Origin: Candidatus Sumerlaeota bacterium
Lineage (GTDB): Bacteria; Sumerlaeota; Sumerlaeia; SLMS01; JAHLLQ01
Direction of reading: 5' to 3'
Assembly (NCBI GenBank): GCA_021772755.1
Contig: JAJFLJ010000165.1
Coordinates: 1 to 46,740 of the forward strand
DNA: 46,740 nt
Positions 17,489 through 25,346 of the stretch are shown piece after piece. Each line of letters opens with the position of its first letter. The stretch's first letter is position 1. Below the pieces are notes generated by a model. That model was given only the letters and a program-made list of their open reading frames with translations, did no database searches and had not been told where the DNA came from. The translations under genes were made by a program, and so were the position numbers.

Positions 17489-18095
17489 GAAGAACGAGAC
17501 AGCCCGGCGTCTGCGGAGAGGCTGGCGTTTTCCTTGGGCGAGACGCCCAAGCCACCCTCGAAGTCCACCGTTCATCATCCATCACCGCCACGAACAACGC
17601 GCAACGCTCAACGAACAACGAACAACGCTCAACGAACAACTCGAAACGCGCTCCTCACCACTCACCACTCACCACACACCACTCGCCACGCGCCACTCGC
17701 CCCTCGCCCCTCGCGCCGCCTCCTCGCCCCCGAAGGGGGCAGCGCTCCGGAGGAGCGCACGCGGGTAGCCCGGGGCGGGAGTCCCGGGAGGGACGACCTG
17801 GCCCCGGGTCGGTCGGCGCAGGAAACCCAGGGCTGGCGCGGTCTTCGCCGGTTCGGCGTCGAGCGGAGCGAGACACGAACCGCCGGGCGAAGAACGTGAC
17901 AGCCCAGCTCGGTGCTCACACGGCGGCACGGGGAACACGGAGGTAGGAAAACGAGAATGAAGATGATGGTGAAAACGTGGACGAAGACGAATAACGCTGC
18001 CGCCTCGCGAACGCTTGGCTACCGCGTTCAACTCATGACGCGAACGAACGACGAATGACGCTCAGCGCACAACTCGCGATCCGCAACGCGAAGTC
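17489..18095. repeat. intergenic mosaic repeat A (hairpin modules plus degenerate heptad array)
   Basis: The gap 17423-18054 holds no gene of its own. Four modules can be traced: A1 17489-17586; a degenerate 7-bp array 17591-17720 (CGAACAA/CGCTCAA units, then CCACTCA/CCCCTCG units); A3 17719-17905, with nested palindromes such as GCCCCCGAAGGGGGC and GCGCTCCGGAGGAGCGC; and A4 17902-18015. The 7-bp periodicity resumes at about 18045-18095, inside the 5' end of the toxin frame. Modules A1, A3 and A4 recur in inverted orientation and different order at 27530-27954. Translations of the region in any frame are low-complexity and are not proteins. Confidence 0.88.
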
Positions 18096-19005
18096 GGGGA
18101 CGCCAATCCAGAGCGGCCTGTTCAAGAAAGAGTGGGAATCAGTATCCTGTCACCGGATTGTGTGTACCTGGGGCGATTCCGGCGAGTGGCGTCTCTCCGG
18201 CGGGAAGGGTTCAGTGGAAGCCTTCGCCATTGGCGCATCGGACGGAGCGAACACTTTCGGCTCCGAACTGACGTTCGGCGTCTACAAGCCGGACCTGATC
18301 GATCCCAACAATCCGGGACTGGTGGCATCGCGGATCTCGGGGGCGGTGGTGCGTGACGGCTGGATAGGAGTCGCGACCGGTGGAGCGGGAAATGCCATGC
18401 GGGCGGGCCAGGTTGGGTTGAAGATCAAGGTGGCGTTCGGGGCTGGCACGGCCTACAATGCCTATCAGGCGGCGGATGGGGTAGCGACCGGCATCAAGCA
18501 ATACCAGGGAGGCGGCTATCTTTGGGGGACCACCAATATTGGGCTTGGCCTTGTCGGACTCGGCGGCGAATATGCGGTCTTGCGCAACTTCCGGGCTGCC
18601 GACAACGCCGCCCAGGTCAGAGGCGTCAACCAAATCAACGGGGCAAACCCCCCACAAAGCGCCCCAAACAGTGCAGCCGCTGCGGGTAAGGTCAACCTCA
18701 ACTCCAACAGCGCGGTCTTGAACTTTGGTCTCTATGAGATCGAGGTGAATAGCGCTCTACACAAGGTTGGTAAAGCAGACCTGAACCGCGTCACTCAGTC
18801 CTCTGGTTTGCCCACGCGTTTGCACCAGCAACTGAGAAAGTTACGAGAGATCCACGGCAAGACCAATGTTGATGGGCAGGTGGTCGATGAGTTAGGGAAT
18901 GTAAGCACCGCTGCTGTCAAGGCGGCTGAGAATGCCCGGATCCAACGAATTTTAGACGAGACCGGAAGTGTGCCTCCGGGAAACAGTTCGAGCTTCAGGC
19001 CATGA
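18055..19005 (+). CDS. orphan polymorphic-toxin C-terminal region (GIY-YIG-like tip), 5' truncated
   Basis: The frame opens only after TAA 17992-17994, and its first 14 or so codons are made of 7-bp repeat units, so the annotated ATG is probably not an ancestral start. Residues 75-190 are a Gly/Ala-rich linker like the pre-toxin part of Rhs proteins. Residues 224-312 look like a compact nuclease tip. GLYEIEV, HKVGKADLNR, TRLHQQLRKL, AAENARIQRI and VPPGN are in the order of GIY, YIG, Arg, Glu and Asn in GIY-YIG nucleases. No Rhs repeats, signal peptide or secretion domain precedes it. The stop overlaps the next gene as ATGA, typical of toxin-immunity pairs. The GIY-YIG link is inferred from motif order alone. 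Confidence 0.6.
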   Translation: MTLSAQLAIRNAKSGTPIQSGLFKKEWESVSCHRIVCTWGDSGEWRLSGGKGSVEAFAIGASDGANTFGSELTFGVYKPDLIDPNNPGLVASRISGAVVRDGWIGVATGGAGNAMRAGQVGLKIKVAFGAGTAYNAYQAADGVATGIKQYQGGGYLWGTTNIGLGLVGLGGEYAVLRNFRAADNAAQVRGVNQINGANPPQSAPNSAAAAGKVNLNSNSAVLNFGLYEIEVNSALHKVGKADLNRVTQSSGLPTRLHQQLRKLREIHGKTNVDGQVVDELGNVSTAAVKAAENARIQRILDETGSVPPGNSSSFRP

Positions 19006-19427
19006 AGATCTTCGTCGGACAGATCTACATTGAAGCGGGGATCAATTATCCGTTCTCGCACATCTTTCAGCGTTGGATCAGCAACGAGCTTTCTAGTCTG
19101 GTCCCGTCTTCACCGGAATTCGATCTGAAGTATCCAGAGTTCAGCTTGGTTTTTAACATGAGCGCCAAGGCTGAGCTGCTCTCTCCTCTGATCAAGGGCC
19201 CCACGGTCTTCAAGAAGACCAAGGACGTCGAGTACTCGATTTTTCTTCCGTATCTCGAACATGATCGGAGCGATCCACGCAGCCTTCGGGAACCGTTGAA
19301 ATTGTTTCTGGATGCAGTCGTCACCGTCTTGAAGAGTCTTGGCGCGGACGTCTCGGAGTTGCTGGTCCACTCGAACAGTCTCATAGAGCACATCCTCACG
19401 GATCCGGCGATGATCAAGACAAAGTAG
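19002..19427 (+). CDS. probable immunity protein for the upstream toxin tip
   Basis: This 141-residue soluble protein starts within the toxin stop codon (ATGA overlap), so the two are translationally coupled. The sequence is mixed alpha/beta, with a basic-acidic middle (VFKKTKDVEYSIFLPYLEHD) and a helical C-terminus. There is no signal peptide or membrane segment, as expected for a cytosolic inhibitor of a nuclease. The function is assigned from position, not from a recognised motif. Base composition is visibly less GC-rich than the surrounding core genes, which fits a horizontally moving toxin-immunity cassette. Confidence 0.6.
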   Translation: MKIFVGQIYIEAGINYPFSHIFQRWISNELSSLVPSSPEFDLKYPEFSLVFNMSAKAELLSPLIKGPTVFKKTKDVEYSIFLPYLEHDRSDPRSLREPLKLFLDAVVTVLKSLGADVSELLVHSNSLIEHILTDPAMIKTK

Positions 19428-19435
19428 ATTGGTTG

Positions 19436-19774
19436 ATGGAAGCCATGAGAACATGCCGCGATGTGCTGATGAACATTGAGCGCGAGGATCCAAAGGCGTG
19501 GCTTTATCTGCCGAGTACTCGTGACTGGTCATTGGAAAGCATGGCGATGGTACTGCGGAGCGAAGAAGTCGCGCCAGAGGAAGAAGACGAACCAGACGCC
19601 GGAGTTCCCGGAGAAGCCAAGGAACTTGGTCTGATGCAGGTGCTTCCTGTCACGGTCGTTCAGGACGTTGTCTCAAACGCCATGAATCAGCAGCCGGACG
19701 CACCCGACGAAAGGTTGTTCGAAGCTCTCCTGTATTACTTCCGGCATGATGCGTTTCTGAAGATGGATTCATGA
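19436..19774 (+). CDS. second immunity-like protein (DUF7716-like)
   Basis: This 112-residue acidic protein begins at ATG 19436, directly after an in-frame TTG; ATG 19445 is another option and no strong ribosome site separates them. The pattern AWLYLPSTRDWSLES, an Asp/Glu-rich loop, VVQDVVSNAMNQ and FEALLYYFRHDAF resembles a small family (DUF7716) often found beside polymorphic toxins. It is probably a second or older immunity gene kept after a toxin-tip exchange. The family link is from memory of its pattern and is moderate at best. It is 8 bp after the first immunity gene. Confidence 0.55.
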   Translation: MEAMRTCRDVLMNIEREDPKAWLYLPSTRDWSLESMAMVLRSEEVAPEEEDEPDAGVPGEAKELGLMQVLPVTVVQDVVSNAMNQQPDAPDERLFEALLYYFRHDAFLKMDS

Positions 19775-19809
19775 GCGGCTTCTCCGTCTGATATCCAGGT
19801 TGTGGTTGG

Positions 19810-20217
19810 TCAGGAGCGCGATCGCTTCCTGACCTCCTCCATGATCTGATCAACGTCGGGCTGCTCTTGCCGTTGCCGGTCGGCGGTGTAGTCGCCGTGT
19901 CCGGGGTAGTTCTCCTGGATGAACCTGGCGAGGGCGGCGGCTCCGAGCTCGCGGGCGACGAGGCCGTAGACGGCGTGGCGCACCTCTCCGGAACCGAAGT
20001 ACGTGCGCTCCTCGACGAAGTTCCCCGAACCGTCGAGAATGCGGCACTTGGCCAGCGAGAGCCCGTCCCACACGAAATGGCGGGTTTCGACCAGGGTCGG
20101 CGTTCCGACGATGTCGTAGAGCCGGAAGCGGCACCAGCGGCTGGCGCCGTCGTAGGCGATTTCCGTGCGGGTGTCGCTGGCGTGATCGACGATGGCGACC
20201 AGGCGGTCGGCACGGAG
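19810..20217 (-). pseudogene. Rhs/YD-repeat remnant fused to a short ELG...GDYT-type C-terminus
   Basis: Read leftward, the frame gives an Rhs repeat block: RLVAIVDHASDTRTEIAYDG, then WDGLSLAKCRILDGSGNFVE and RTYFGSGEVRH. Instead of the Rhs core (a DHLGSV-type motif) it continues as LVARELGAAALARFIQENY, GHGDYTADR and a charged helix to TGA at 19810. That second part resembles a widespread small protein of unknown function. No start codon or ribosome site is found at the Rhs end, and the frame runs on into antisense dnaN. It is therefore a fragment, or a chimera formed by deletion. It lies opposite in strand to the orphan toxin tip. Confidence 0.6.
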
Positions 20218-20338
20218 CCCGGAAGGGGCCGGGGCCGTCCGGCTCCTCGCGCCGGGGCCGACTTCACTGCTTGCGCCGGGGCTCCGGGGGCGGCTTGGCT
20301 GTCCGCCGAAATCAACCCCCTTCGGAAGGCCGACCGCC

Positions 20339-21469
20339 GTGCAGTTGACTCTCGAACAGAAGGACCTGACGCAGGCGGCCACGGTCGTGGCATCGCTGCT
20401 CAAGCGCTCCCAGACCACGCTCCCCGTTCTCTCCAACCTGCTCGTCGATGCCGCCGACGGCACCGCGACGTTCGTCGGAACCGATCTGGAATCGCACGTG
20501 ACGGTCCGCGTCCCGGCGCAGCTCAAGGGCGGCCCCGCGCGGCTGACCCTCCCGGCGGACAAGCTGGCGGAGCTCGTCGGTCTCATGCCGGCCGGTTCCA
20601 ACATCGTCATGAACGACGAAGGCGGCCAGGTCCGAATCTCCAGCACGGCGAACGAGTACCGCCTGGTGACCCTCCCGGCGGACGACTACCCGGTGTGGTC
20701 GCCCGACGACGCGGCCACGACGTTCAGCGTCACGCAGCGCCAGCTCCGGCGCCTGATCGACGCGGTGCTCTACGCGCTGCCGGCCAAGGACCACCGCCGC
20801 GTTCTGATGGGCGCCCTGATCGAGACGAAGGACATGAACCTTCGCATGACGGCGACCGACGGCAAGAAGCTCTCGCGCATGAGCGTGAGCCTGGGCGAGA
20901 TCGAGGGCGACAAGAACGCCCGTTGCGTCGTCAGCGGCAAGCTGCTGACGGACCTGCGCAAGATCCTGGGAGACGAGGGCAGCGTCCAGGTCGAGATCGG
21001 CGAGCGCCAGGCGGCCTTCATCGTCGACAACGTCGAGTACCGCACCAACGTCATCGAGGGCAAGTACCCCGACTGCGACGCCGTCATCCCCAAGGAGTTC
21101 CCCTTCGCCGTCCGCCTCAACCGCGAGCAGTTCAAGCTGGCCGCCCGCCGCGCCGGCGTCGTGTCCGAGGACCGGAACAAGTCCATCATCCTGAAGTTCG
21201 CCGACAACTCCTGCGAGTTCACCTCGATGGCCGCCGACATCGGCACCTTCAACGGCAAGGTCAGCGTGGAATACGACGGCAACCCCATCGAGGTCGCCTT
21301 CAACTACCAGCTGATGATCGAGACCCTCGACAGCTTCGGGCACCCCGACATCCATCTGAACATCAAGAGCGAGCAGTCGCCGACGGTCCTGCGCTGCGAC
21401 GCGGAACCCGACCACATCTGCGTGCTGATGCCGATCAAGCTGACGGACCTCCGCCCCGGCGGCGAATAG
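20339..21469 (+). CDS. dnaN: DNA polymerase III beta subunit (sliding clamp)
   Basis: This 376-residue protein forms the dimeric ring that tethers the replicative polymerase to DNA. The three repeated clamp domains are visible: LSNLLVDAADGTATFVGTDLESH in the first, RRVLMGALIETKDMNLRMTATDGKKLS in the second, and a third ending CVLMPIKL. GTG 20339 is chosen as start because GGAAGG lies 9 nt upstream and the domain begins there. The usual neighbours dnaA, recF and gyrB are absent. The gene stands alone between an Rhs remnant and a convergent sulfur-carrier gene whose stop is 6 bp away. Confidence 0.96.
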   Translation: MQLTLEQKDLTQAATVVASLLKRSQTTLPVLSNLLVDAADGTATFVGTDLESHVTVRVPAQLKGGPARLTLPADKLAELVGLMPAGSNIVMNDEGGQVRISSTANEYRLVTLPADDYPVWSPDDAATTFSVTQRQLRRLIDAVLYALPAKDHRRVLMGALIETKDMNLRMTATDGKKLSRMSVSLGEIEGDKNARCVVSGKLLTDLRKILGDEGSVQVEIGERQAAFIVDNVEYRTNVIEGKYPDCDAVIPKEFPFAVRLNREQFKLAARRAGVVSEDRNKSIILKFADNSCEFTSMAADIGTFNGKVSVEYDGNPIEVAFNYQLMIETLDSFGHPDIHLNIKSEQSPTVLRCDAEPDHICVLMPIKLTDLRPGGE

Positions 21470-21475
21470 CCGGTC

Positions 21476-21736
21476 CTACCCCCCGCTCAGGGCGCCCAGG
21501 ATGTAGAGCGTCTCCTTCGCGGGGACCTTGTCACCCAGCGTCTTCACGCGCTTCCCCCCCGCCGTCATGTTGACGTGGCGGCGAACGTTCTCCTGCTCGT
21601 CGAAGATGCGGAACCGAAGGCCGGGAAACTGGCGGTCGAGGTCCTTCATCGCGGCGCGCAGGGTCTTGCCGTCCGCCTCCACCTCGGCGCGCCCCCCGGT
21701 GTACTGCTGGTAGTGCGAGGAGAGCACGATCTTCAC
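21476..21736 (-). CDS. MoaD/ThiS-like ubiquitin-fold sulfur carrier
   Basis: This 86-residue protein has a beta-grasp pattern (VKIVLSSHYQQYTGG, LRAAMKDLDRQFPGLRFRI) and ends in Gly-Gly (ILGALSGG), the tail that is adenylated and thiocarboxylated in MoaD and ThiS. The GTG start at 21736 overlaps the stop of the upstream BNR-repeat gene by 4 bp (GTGA), so the two are translationally coupled. No molybdopterin, thiamin or tRNA-thiolation gene is nearby, so the acceptor pathway is open. The pairing with a BNR-repeat protein is one I recall from other bacteria. Confidence 0.85.
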   Translation of the reverse strand: MKIVLSSHYQQYTGGRAEVEADGKTLRAAMKDLDRQFPGLRFRIFDEQENVRRHVNMTAGGKRVKTLGDKVPAKETLYILGALSGG

Positions 21737-22872
21737 GGCTGCACCATGACCTCGACGCTGAGAATGCGCGGCAGATGGCTCGCCAGGCATTTCCAGGTCT
21801 TTCCCTCGTCGCGGCTGCCATAGACTTCGCCGCTGGTCGTGCCGAAGTAGACGCCCGCCTTCTCCTCGCGGTCGGCCGCCATCGCGTGGCGCAACACCGT
21901 GAAGTACGCGTGCCGGCGCGGCAGACCGGTGTCCTGGCGCTGCCAGGTGCGGCCGCCATCGCGCGTCACATAGGCGGCCGGCCTGCCCTTGGGGCTCGTG
22001 CGCGGCCAGACCTCCGTGCCGTCCATCGGAAAGACCCAGACCGTGTCGCGGTCGCGCGGATGGGGAACGACGGGAAATCCGATGTCGCCGATGGACTTCG
22101 GCAGACGAAGCCCGATGCGTTTCCACACGCCCTCCGCGCGGTCCATGCGGTAGATGCCGCAGTGACTCTGCTGATAGAGCCGGTCGGGATCGGCGGGATG
22201 CATGATCGCGCAGTGCGGGTCCTGGCCGTAGGGCACGTCGGGGTCGGGCAGGAAGCAGGCCTTGCTGCCCTCGTTGAGCGGCGCCCAGTTCCTGCCGCCG
22301 TCGGTGGACTCGAACATTCCGGCGACCGAAAGCGCGACGTACATGTGTCGTGCGTCGCGGGGGTCGATCATGAGCGAGTGGGTAAACGGCCCGCCGGGAG
22401 GTTCGCCACCGGCCCATTTCTTCAGCTTCTTCGATTCGTTGAATCCTTTCAGCCCCTTCCAGGTGTCGCCGCCGTCGCGCGACCGGAAAATTCCGAAGGG
22501 AACCGTCGAAGCCCACCACTCGCCTGGATTGTCGGCGTGTCCGGGAGTCATTTGAAAGACGGCCTCGAGCGCTCTGCCGGTCGCCTTCCGGCCTTTCGCC
22601 TTCTTGAAGGCGGGCGGTTTGGACGCTTCCTGCCAGGTGGCGCCGAAATCGCCGGAACGATAGACGGTTGGGCCCATGTGCCCGGTCCGGGTGCCCATCA
22701 TCAGGCAGGCGGGGTCGCGCGGGTCCTGGGCGACGTGATCGATGACGGAGCCGAAGAACTGAGGCTCTTCGAGTTTCCAGCTTCGGCGCGAAACTCCGCC
22801 GCGAAGCACGAAGGCTCCCTTCATCGTACCGACGAGGAGCGAGATTCCACCGCGTGGGGAACTGACAGGCAT
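21733..22872 (-). CDS. BNR/sialidase-like beta-propeller protein
   Basis: This 379-residue protein contains repeated Asp-box/BNR motifs (YRSGDFGATWQ, FRSRDGGDTWKG, FESTDGGRNWAPL, VTRDGGRTWQRQ, YGSRDEGKTWK) that form a beta-propeller like that of sialidases and VPS10 proteins. There is no signal peptide, so it appears cytosolic. True sialidase activity would need an Arg triad, which cannot be confirmed from the sequence alone. The ATG at 22872 has GGGAG 7 nt upstream. It is translationally coupled to the MoaD-like gene, which suggests a shared role, perhaps presenting or protecting the carrier. Confidence 0.85.
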   Translation of the reverse strand: MPVSSPRGGISLLVGTMKGAFVLRGGVSRRSWKLEEPQFFGSVIDHVAQDPRDPACLMMGTRTGHMGPTVYRSGDFGATWQEASKPPAFKKAKGRKATGRALEAVFQMTPGHADNPGEWWASTVPFGIFRSRDGGDTWKGLKGFNESKKLKKWAGGEPPGGPFTHSLMIDPRDARHMYVALSVAGMFESTDGGRNWAPLNEGSKACFLPDPDVPYGQDPHCAIMHPADPDRLYQQSHCGIYRMDRAEGVWKRIGLRLPKSIGDIGFPVVPHPRDRDTVWVFPMDGTEVWPRTSPKGRPAAYVTRDGGRTWQRQDTGLPRRHAYFTVLRHAMAADREEKAGVYFGTTSGEVYGSRDEGKTWKCLASHLPRILSVEVMVQP

Positions 22873-22938
22873 GGCACTTCTCCCGATGGGACAGGCTTGG
22901 GACTAAGGGATGATTGGGGCAGGGGGGGTGGCGGGGAA

Positions 22939-23610
22939 TCAACCAGGAAAGACGTTAGAAACGACGGGGGCGAGTTCCAGCCCCAGCACTTCGGAAAACC
23001 GGAGGGCGGTGCGTGCCTTGACCTCCTCCATGGAGGGGCAGGAGTCGCCGAGGAGTTTCGCCATCGAGGTCACGCCGCGGTCGCGGATGCCACACGGAAC
23101 GATCATTCCGAAATGATTGAGGTCGGTCGTCACGTTGAGCGCCAGGCCGTGAATCGTCCACCACCTGCGTACGCGGATACCCATCGCGCAGACCTTCTCC
23201 TTTCCGACCCAGACGCCGGTGCGGCCATCGACGCGGTAACCCTTCAAACCGTCTCCGGCAAGAACGCCGATGACGATTTCCTCCAAAGCGCGCATATATT
23301 CATGGAGGCCCAGCTTGAGCGTCTGGACGTTCAGAAGCGGATAGACGACGAGCTGGCCCGGGCCGTGGTAGGTGACCTCGCCGCCGCGGTCGGTCTCCAC
23401 GACGTCGATGCCGCGGCGTTCGAGGACCTTGCGCGGAGCGACGACATCGGCGCCGCTGCCGCGGCGGCCGATGGTAATGACGGGATCGTGTTCGACGAAG
23501 AGAACGCAGGGCCCGCGCGCGCCGTCGATCTGTTCGGACTGAAGGCGCTTCTGCAATTCCCACGCATCGCGATAGGATACGCGGCCAAGATCGGCGAGGG
23601 TCGCTTGCAC
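22939..23610 (-). CDS. lipB: lipoyl(octanoyl) transferase
   Basis: LipB moves octanoate from acyl carrier protein to the lipoyl domains of 2-oxoacid dehydrogenases and the glycine cleavage H protein. The signature RGGEVTYHGPGQ spans residues 75-86, the catalytic Cys is C173 in PCGIRDRGVTSM, and Lys139 precedes CAMGIRVRRW. The length of 223 residues is typical. It starts with GTG at 23610, only 4 bp after the purE-tsaC stop, so they form one operon. The lipA partner, which inserts sulfur, is not in the window. Confidence 0.95.
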   Translation of the reverse strand: MQATLADLGRVSYRDAWELQKRLQSEQIDGARGPCVLFVEHDPVITIGRRGSGADVVAPRKVLERRGIDVVETDRGGEVTYHGPGQLVVYPLLNVQTLKLGLHEYMRALEEIVIGVLAGDGLKGYRVDGRTGVWVGKEKVCAMGIRVRRWWTIHGLALNVTTDLNHFGMIVPCGIRDRGVTSMAKLLGDSCPSMEEVKARTALRFSEVLGLELAPVVSNVFPG

Positions 23611-23614
23611 CGGG

Positions 23615-25201
23615 TTACTCCGCGTCTTCCGGGGAGTCCCTGAGGCGCTGTCCCATGAGTTCCTTCAGCTTCTCGCGGGTCACGCCGCCTTCGCGGAGAA
23701 TCTCGAACTTCGAGTTCATGGCGTCGAGGACGGTGGACGCGCCTTCGGAGCCGACGCAGGCGCCGCCGTCGAGGATGCAGTCGACCTCGCCGGAGAAACG
23801 CTCGATGACCGGCCCGGCCTGCGTCATGGGGGGCGCGCTCTGGAGGCTGGCGTTGCGAACGAGCAGCGGCCGACCAAGGCGTTCGAGGACGCCGAGACAA
23901 AGCGGGTCGCCGAGACAAAGCGGGTCGCTGGGAATGCGAACACCGATGCGGTCGGTCCTGGCGACGGAGGTGAGGGTGTCCTCGCGGCGGGGAAGAATGA
24001 TCGTCAGCGCGCCGGGCCAGCATTCCTCGATGACGCGTTCGAGTTCCGCAGGGACCTCGGTGACGAGGGTGCTCAACAGGTCGGGATGGTGAATCAGAAC
24101 GCCGAGCGTCTTCTGCTGCTCGCCTCCGCCGAGGGCGTAGAGGCGGTCAACGGCGTTTTCGTTCGTCGCATCCGCCGCGAGCGCGTAGACCGTGTCGGTG
24201 GGGAGCGCGACGATGCCGCCCTCCAGCAGGACCATCATGGCGTGGTCCATGAGATCGTCGGCGTTGCTGTCGCGATCAACGGAGAATATCTTGGTTTCGC
24301 GAAGGATCGGCGCGGAAGACCTGGCTGCGGGCGGCGGCGCGACGACCGGTATCGGTGTCTCGGCCGCACGTCTTCCCATGCCCGGCCAGGGTGCGGGGGT
24401 TTCCTCTTCGCCGACAGTCTCGCTTTCGGCGAGCTTTCTCAAGGGGTCGCTGACGAGGCTGGAAAACGTGCGCGGCTGGGGGGTCGGCGTGGCCGGTCGC
24501 GCGAGGCCGGGTTCCTGGGGAATCGGCGTGGAAACGAGGGACTCGGCGTCCTGGGGACGGTCGGTCCAAATGGCGCCGGGGCGGATGCGCTGGCTGTCGT
24601 CGGGAACGTCCGGAGTGATGGCCTCGCTCTCGTTGTCGCCGACGACGGAGTAGCTGAAGGGCGCGGTGCGGTCGGGCTGGCAGAGGTCGGGGTATTCGGA
24701 ATGCAGGTCCTTCTGAAGACTCTCGGCGCGCTGCTGGGCGGCCATGCGGCGATGGGCGAGGACCTCGCGGAAGCGGGGGTGCTTGAGGGCGAGAATCTGC
24801 GCGGCGAGTACCGCCGCGTTTTCCGAGCTGTTGATGCCGACGGTGGCGATGGGAAGTCCCGGAGGCACCATCGCCATGGAAAAGAGCGCGTCCTGTCCGC
24901 GCAGAGGGGAGGCGTCGATGGGGACGCCGATGATGGGAAGCGTGGTGTGGGAGGCGAGATGGCCGGCGATCTGGGCGGCACCGCCCTCGGCGGTGATGAT
25001 GACCTCGATGCCGCGCTCGCCGGCGGCGCCGGCGAAGACGGCCAGGCGCTCGGGATTGCGGTGGGGGGAGATGACCTCGAAGACATAGGGAATGCCCATG
25101 ATTCGCAGGGTCTCGAGGCCGCGGCGCATCATGTTGAAGTCGGACCGGGTTCCGACGACCACGCCGACGAGCGGAGCGGTGGAAGCGGGCTTCTCTGTCA
25201 T
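23615..25201 (-). CDS. purE: fusion of PurE (N5-CAIR mutase) with a TsaC/Sua5-like domain
   Basis: Residues 10-160 are class I PurE, rearranging N5-CAIR to CAIR in purine synthesis. VVGTRSDFNMM, the active-site ISPHRNP (His48), AEGGAAQIAGH and DALFSMAMVPPGLPIAT are present, with Gln77 where most have His. A 140-residue Pro/acidic linker follows. Residues 305-525 are a YrdC/Sua5-like domain (GGIVALPTDTVYALAADA, PGALTIILP, RIGVRIPSD, GASTVLDA). The expected Lys-x-Arg at 358-360 is GGG and the SAN motif is altered, so threonylcarbamoyl-AMP synthesis is doubtful. The start at 25201 has GAGGTG upstream. It is divergent from purH across 145 bp. Confidence 0.85.
   Translation of the reverse strand: MTEKPASTAPLVGVVVGTRSDFNMMRRGLETLRIMGIPYVFEVISPHRNPERLAVFAGAAGERGIEVIITAEGGAAQIAGHLASHTTLPIIGVPIDASPLRGQDALFSMAMVPPGLPIATVGINSSENAAVLAAQILALKHPRFREVLAHRRMAAQQRAESLQKDLHSEYPDLCQPDRTAPFSYSVVGDNESEAITPDVPDDSQRIRPGAIWTDRPQDAESLVSTPIPQEPGLARPATPTPQPRTFSSLVSDPLRKLAESETVGEEETPAPWPGMGRRAAETPIPVVAPPPAARSSAPILRETKIFSVDRDSNADDLMDHAMMVLLEGGIVALPTDTVYALAADATNENAVDRLYALGGGEQQKTLGVLIHHPDLLSTLVTEVPAELERVIEECWPGALTIILPRREDTLTSVARTDRIGVRIPSDPLCLGDPLCLGVLERLGRPLLVRNASLQSAPPMTQAGPVIERFSGEVDCILDGGACVGSEGASTVLDAMNSKFEILREGGVTREKLKELMGQRLRDSPEDAE
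23891..23926. repeat. 18-bp tandem duplication inside the TsaC-like domain
   Basis: GCCGAGACAAAGCGGGTC occurs twice head to tail (23891-23908 and 23909-23926). It adds six residues in frame, giving DPLCLG twice (residues 426-437 of the fusion protein), where the family normally has one copy between RIPSD and the following helix. Confidence 0.95.
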
Positions 25202-25346
25202 CCTGTCACCTCGCTTGCCGGATACCCCGGCGGGGCGGGCGTGTCCACGGCAAAGGGGCGTTGCGGGGCCTGGGCGCGGGGCGGTTGACACCCGGCCCCG
25301 CCGTCACCAGGAACTCGCGCACCTTTACGCCGAAAGGACCTTCACC

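Noticed and set aside
17591-17720. A CRISPR-like repeat array
   Set aside because: The repeats are 7 bp with no spacers, and there are no cas genes nearby. This is a degenerate tandem repeat.
17440-18050. Short proteins encoded in the repeat mosaic
   Set aside because: All frames give low-complexity Thr/His/Pro or Arg-rich strings dictated by the 7-bp repeats, with no ribosome sites.
21476-22942. A single long protein joining the MoaD-like and BNR regions
   Set aside because: The long frame matches MoaD only in its last part and reads the BNR gene out of frame. The two real genes overlap by a GTGA.
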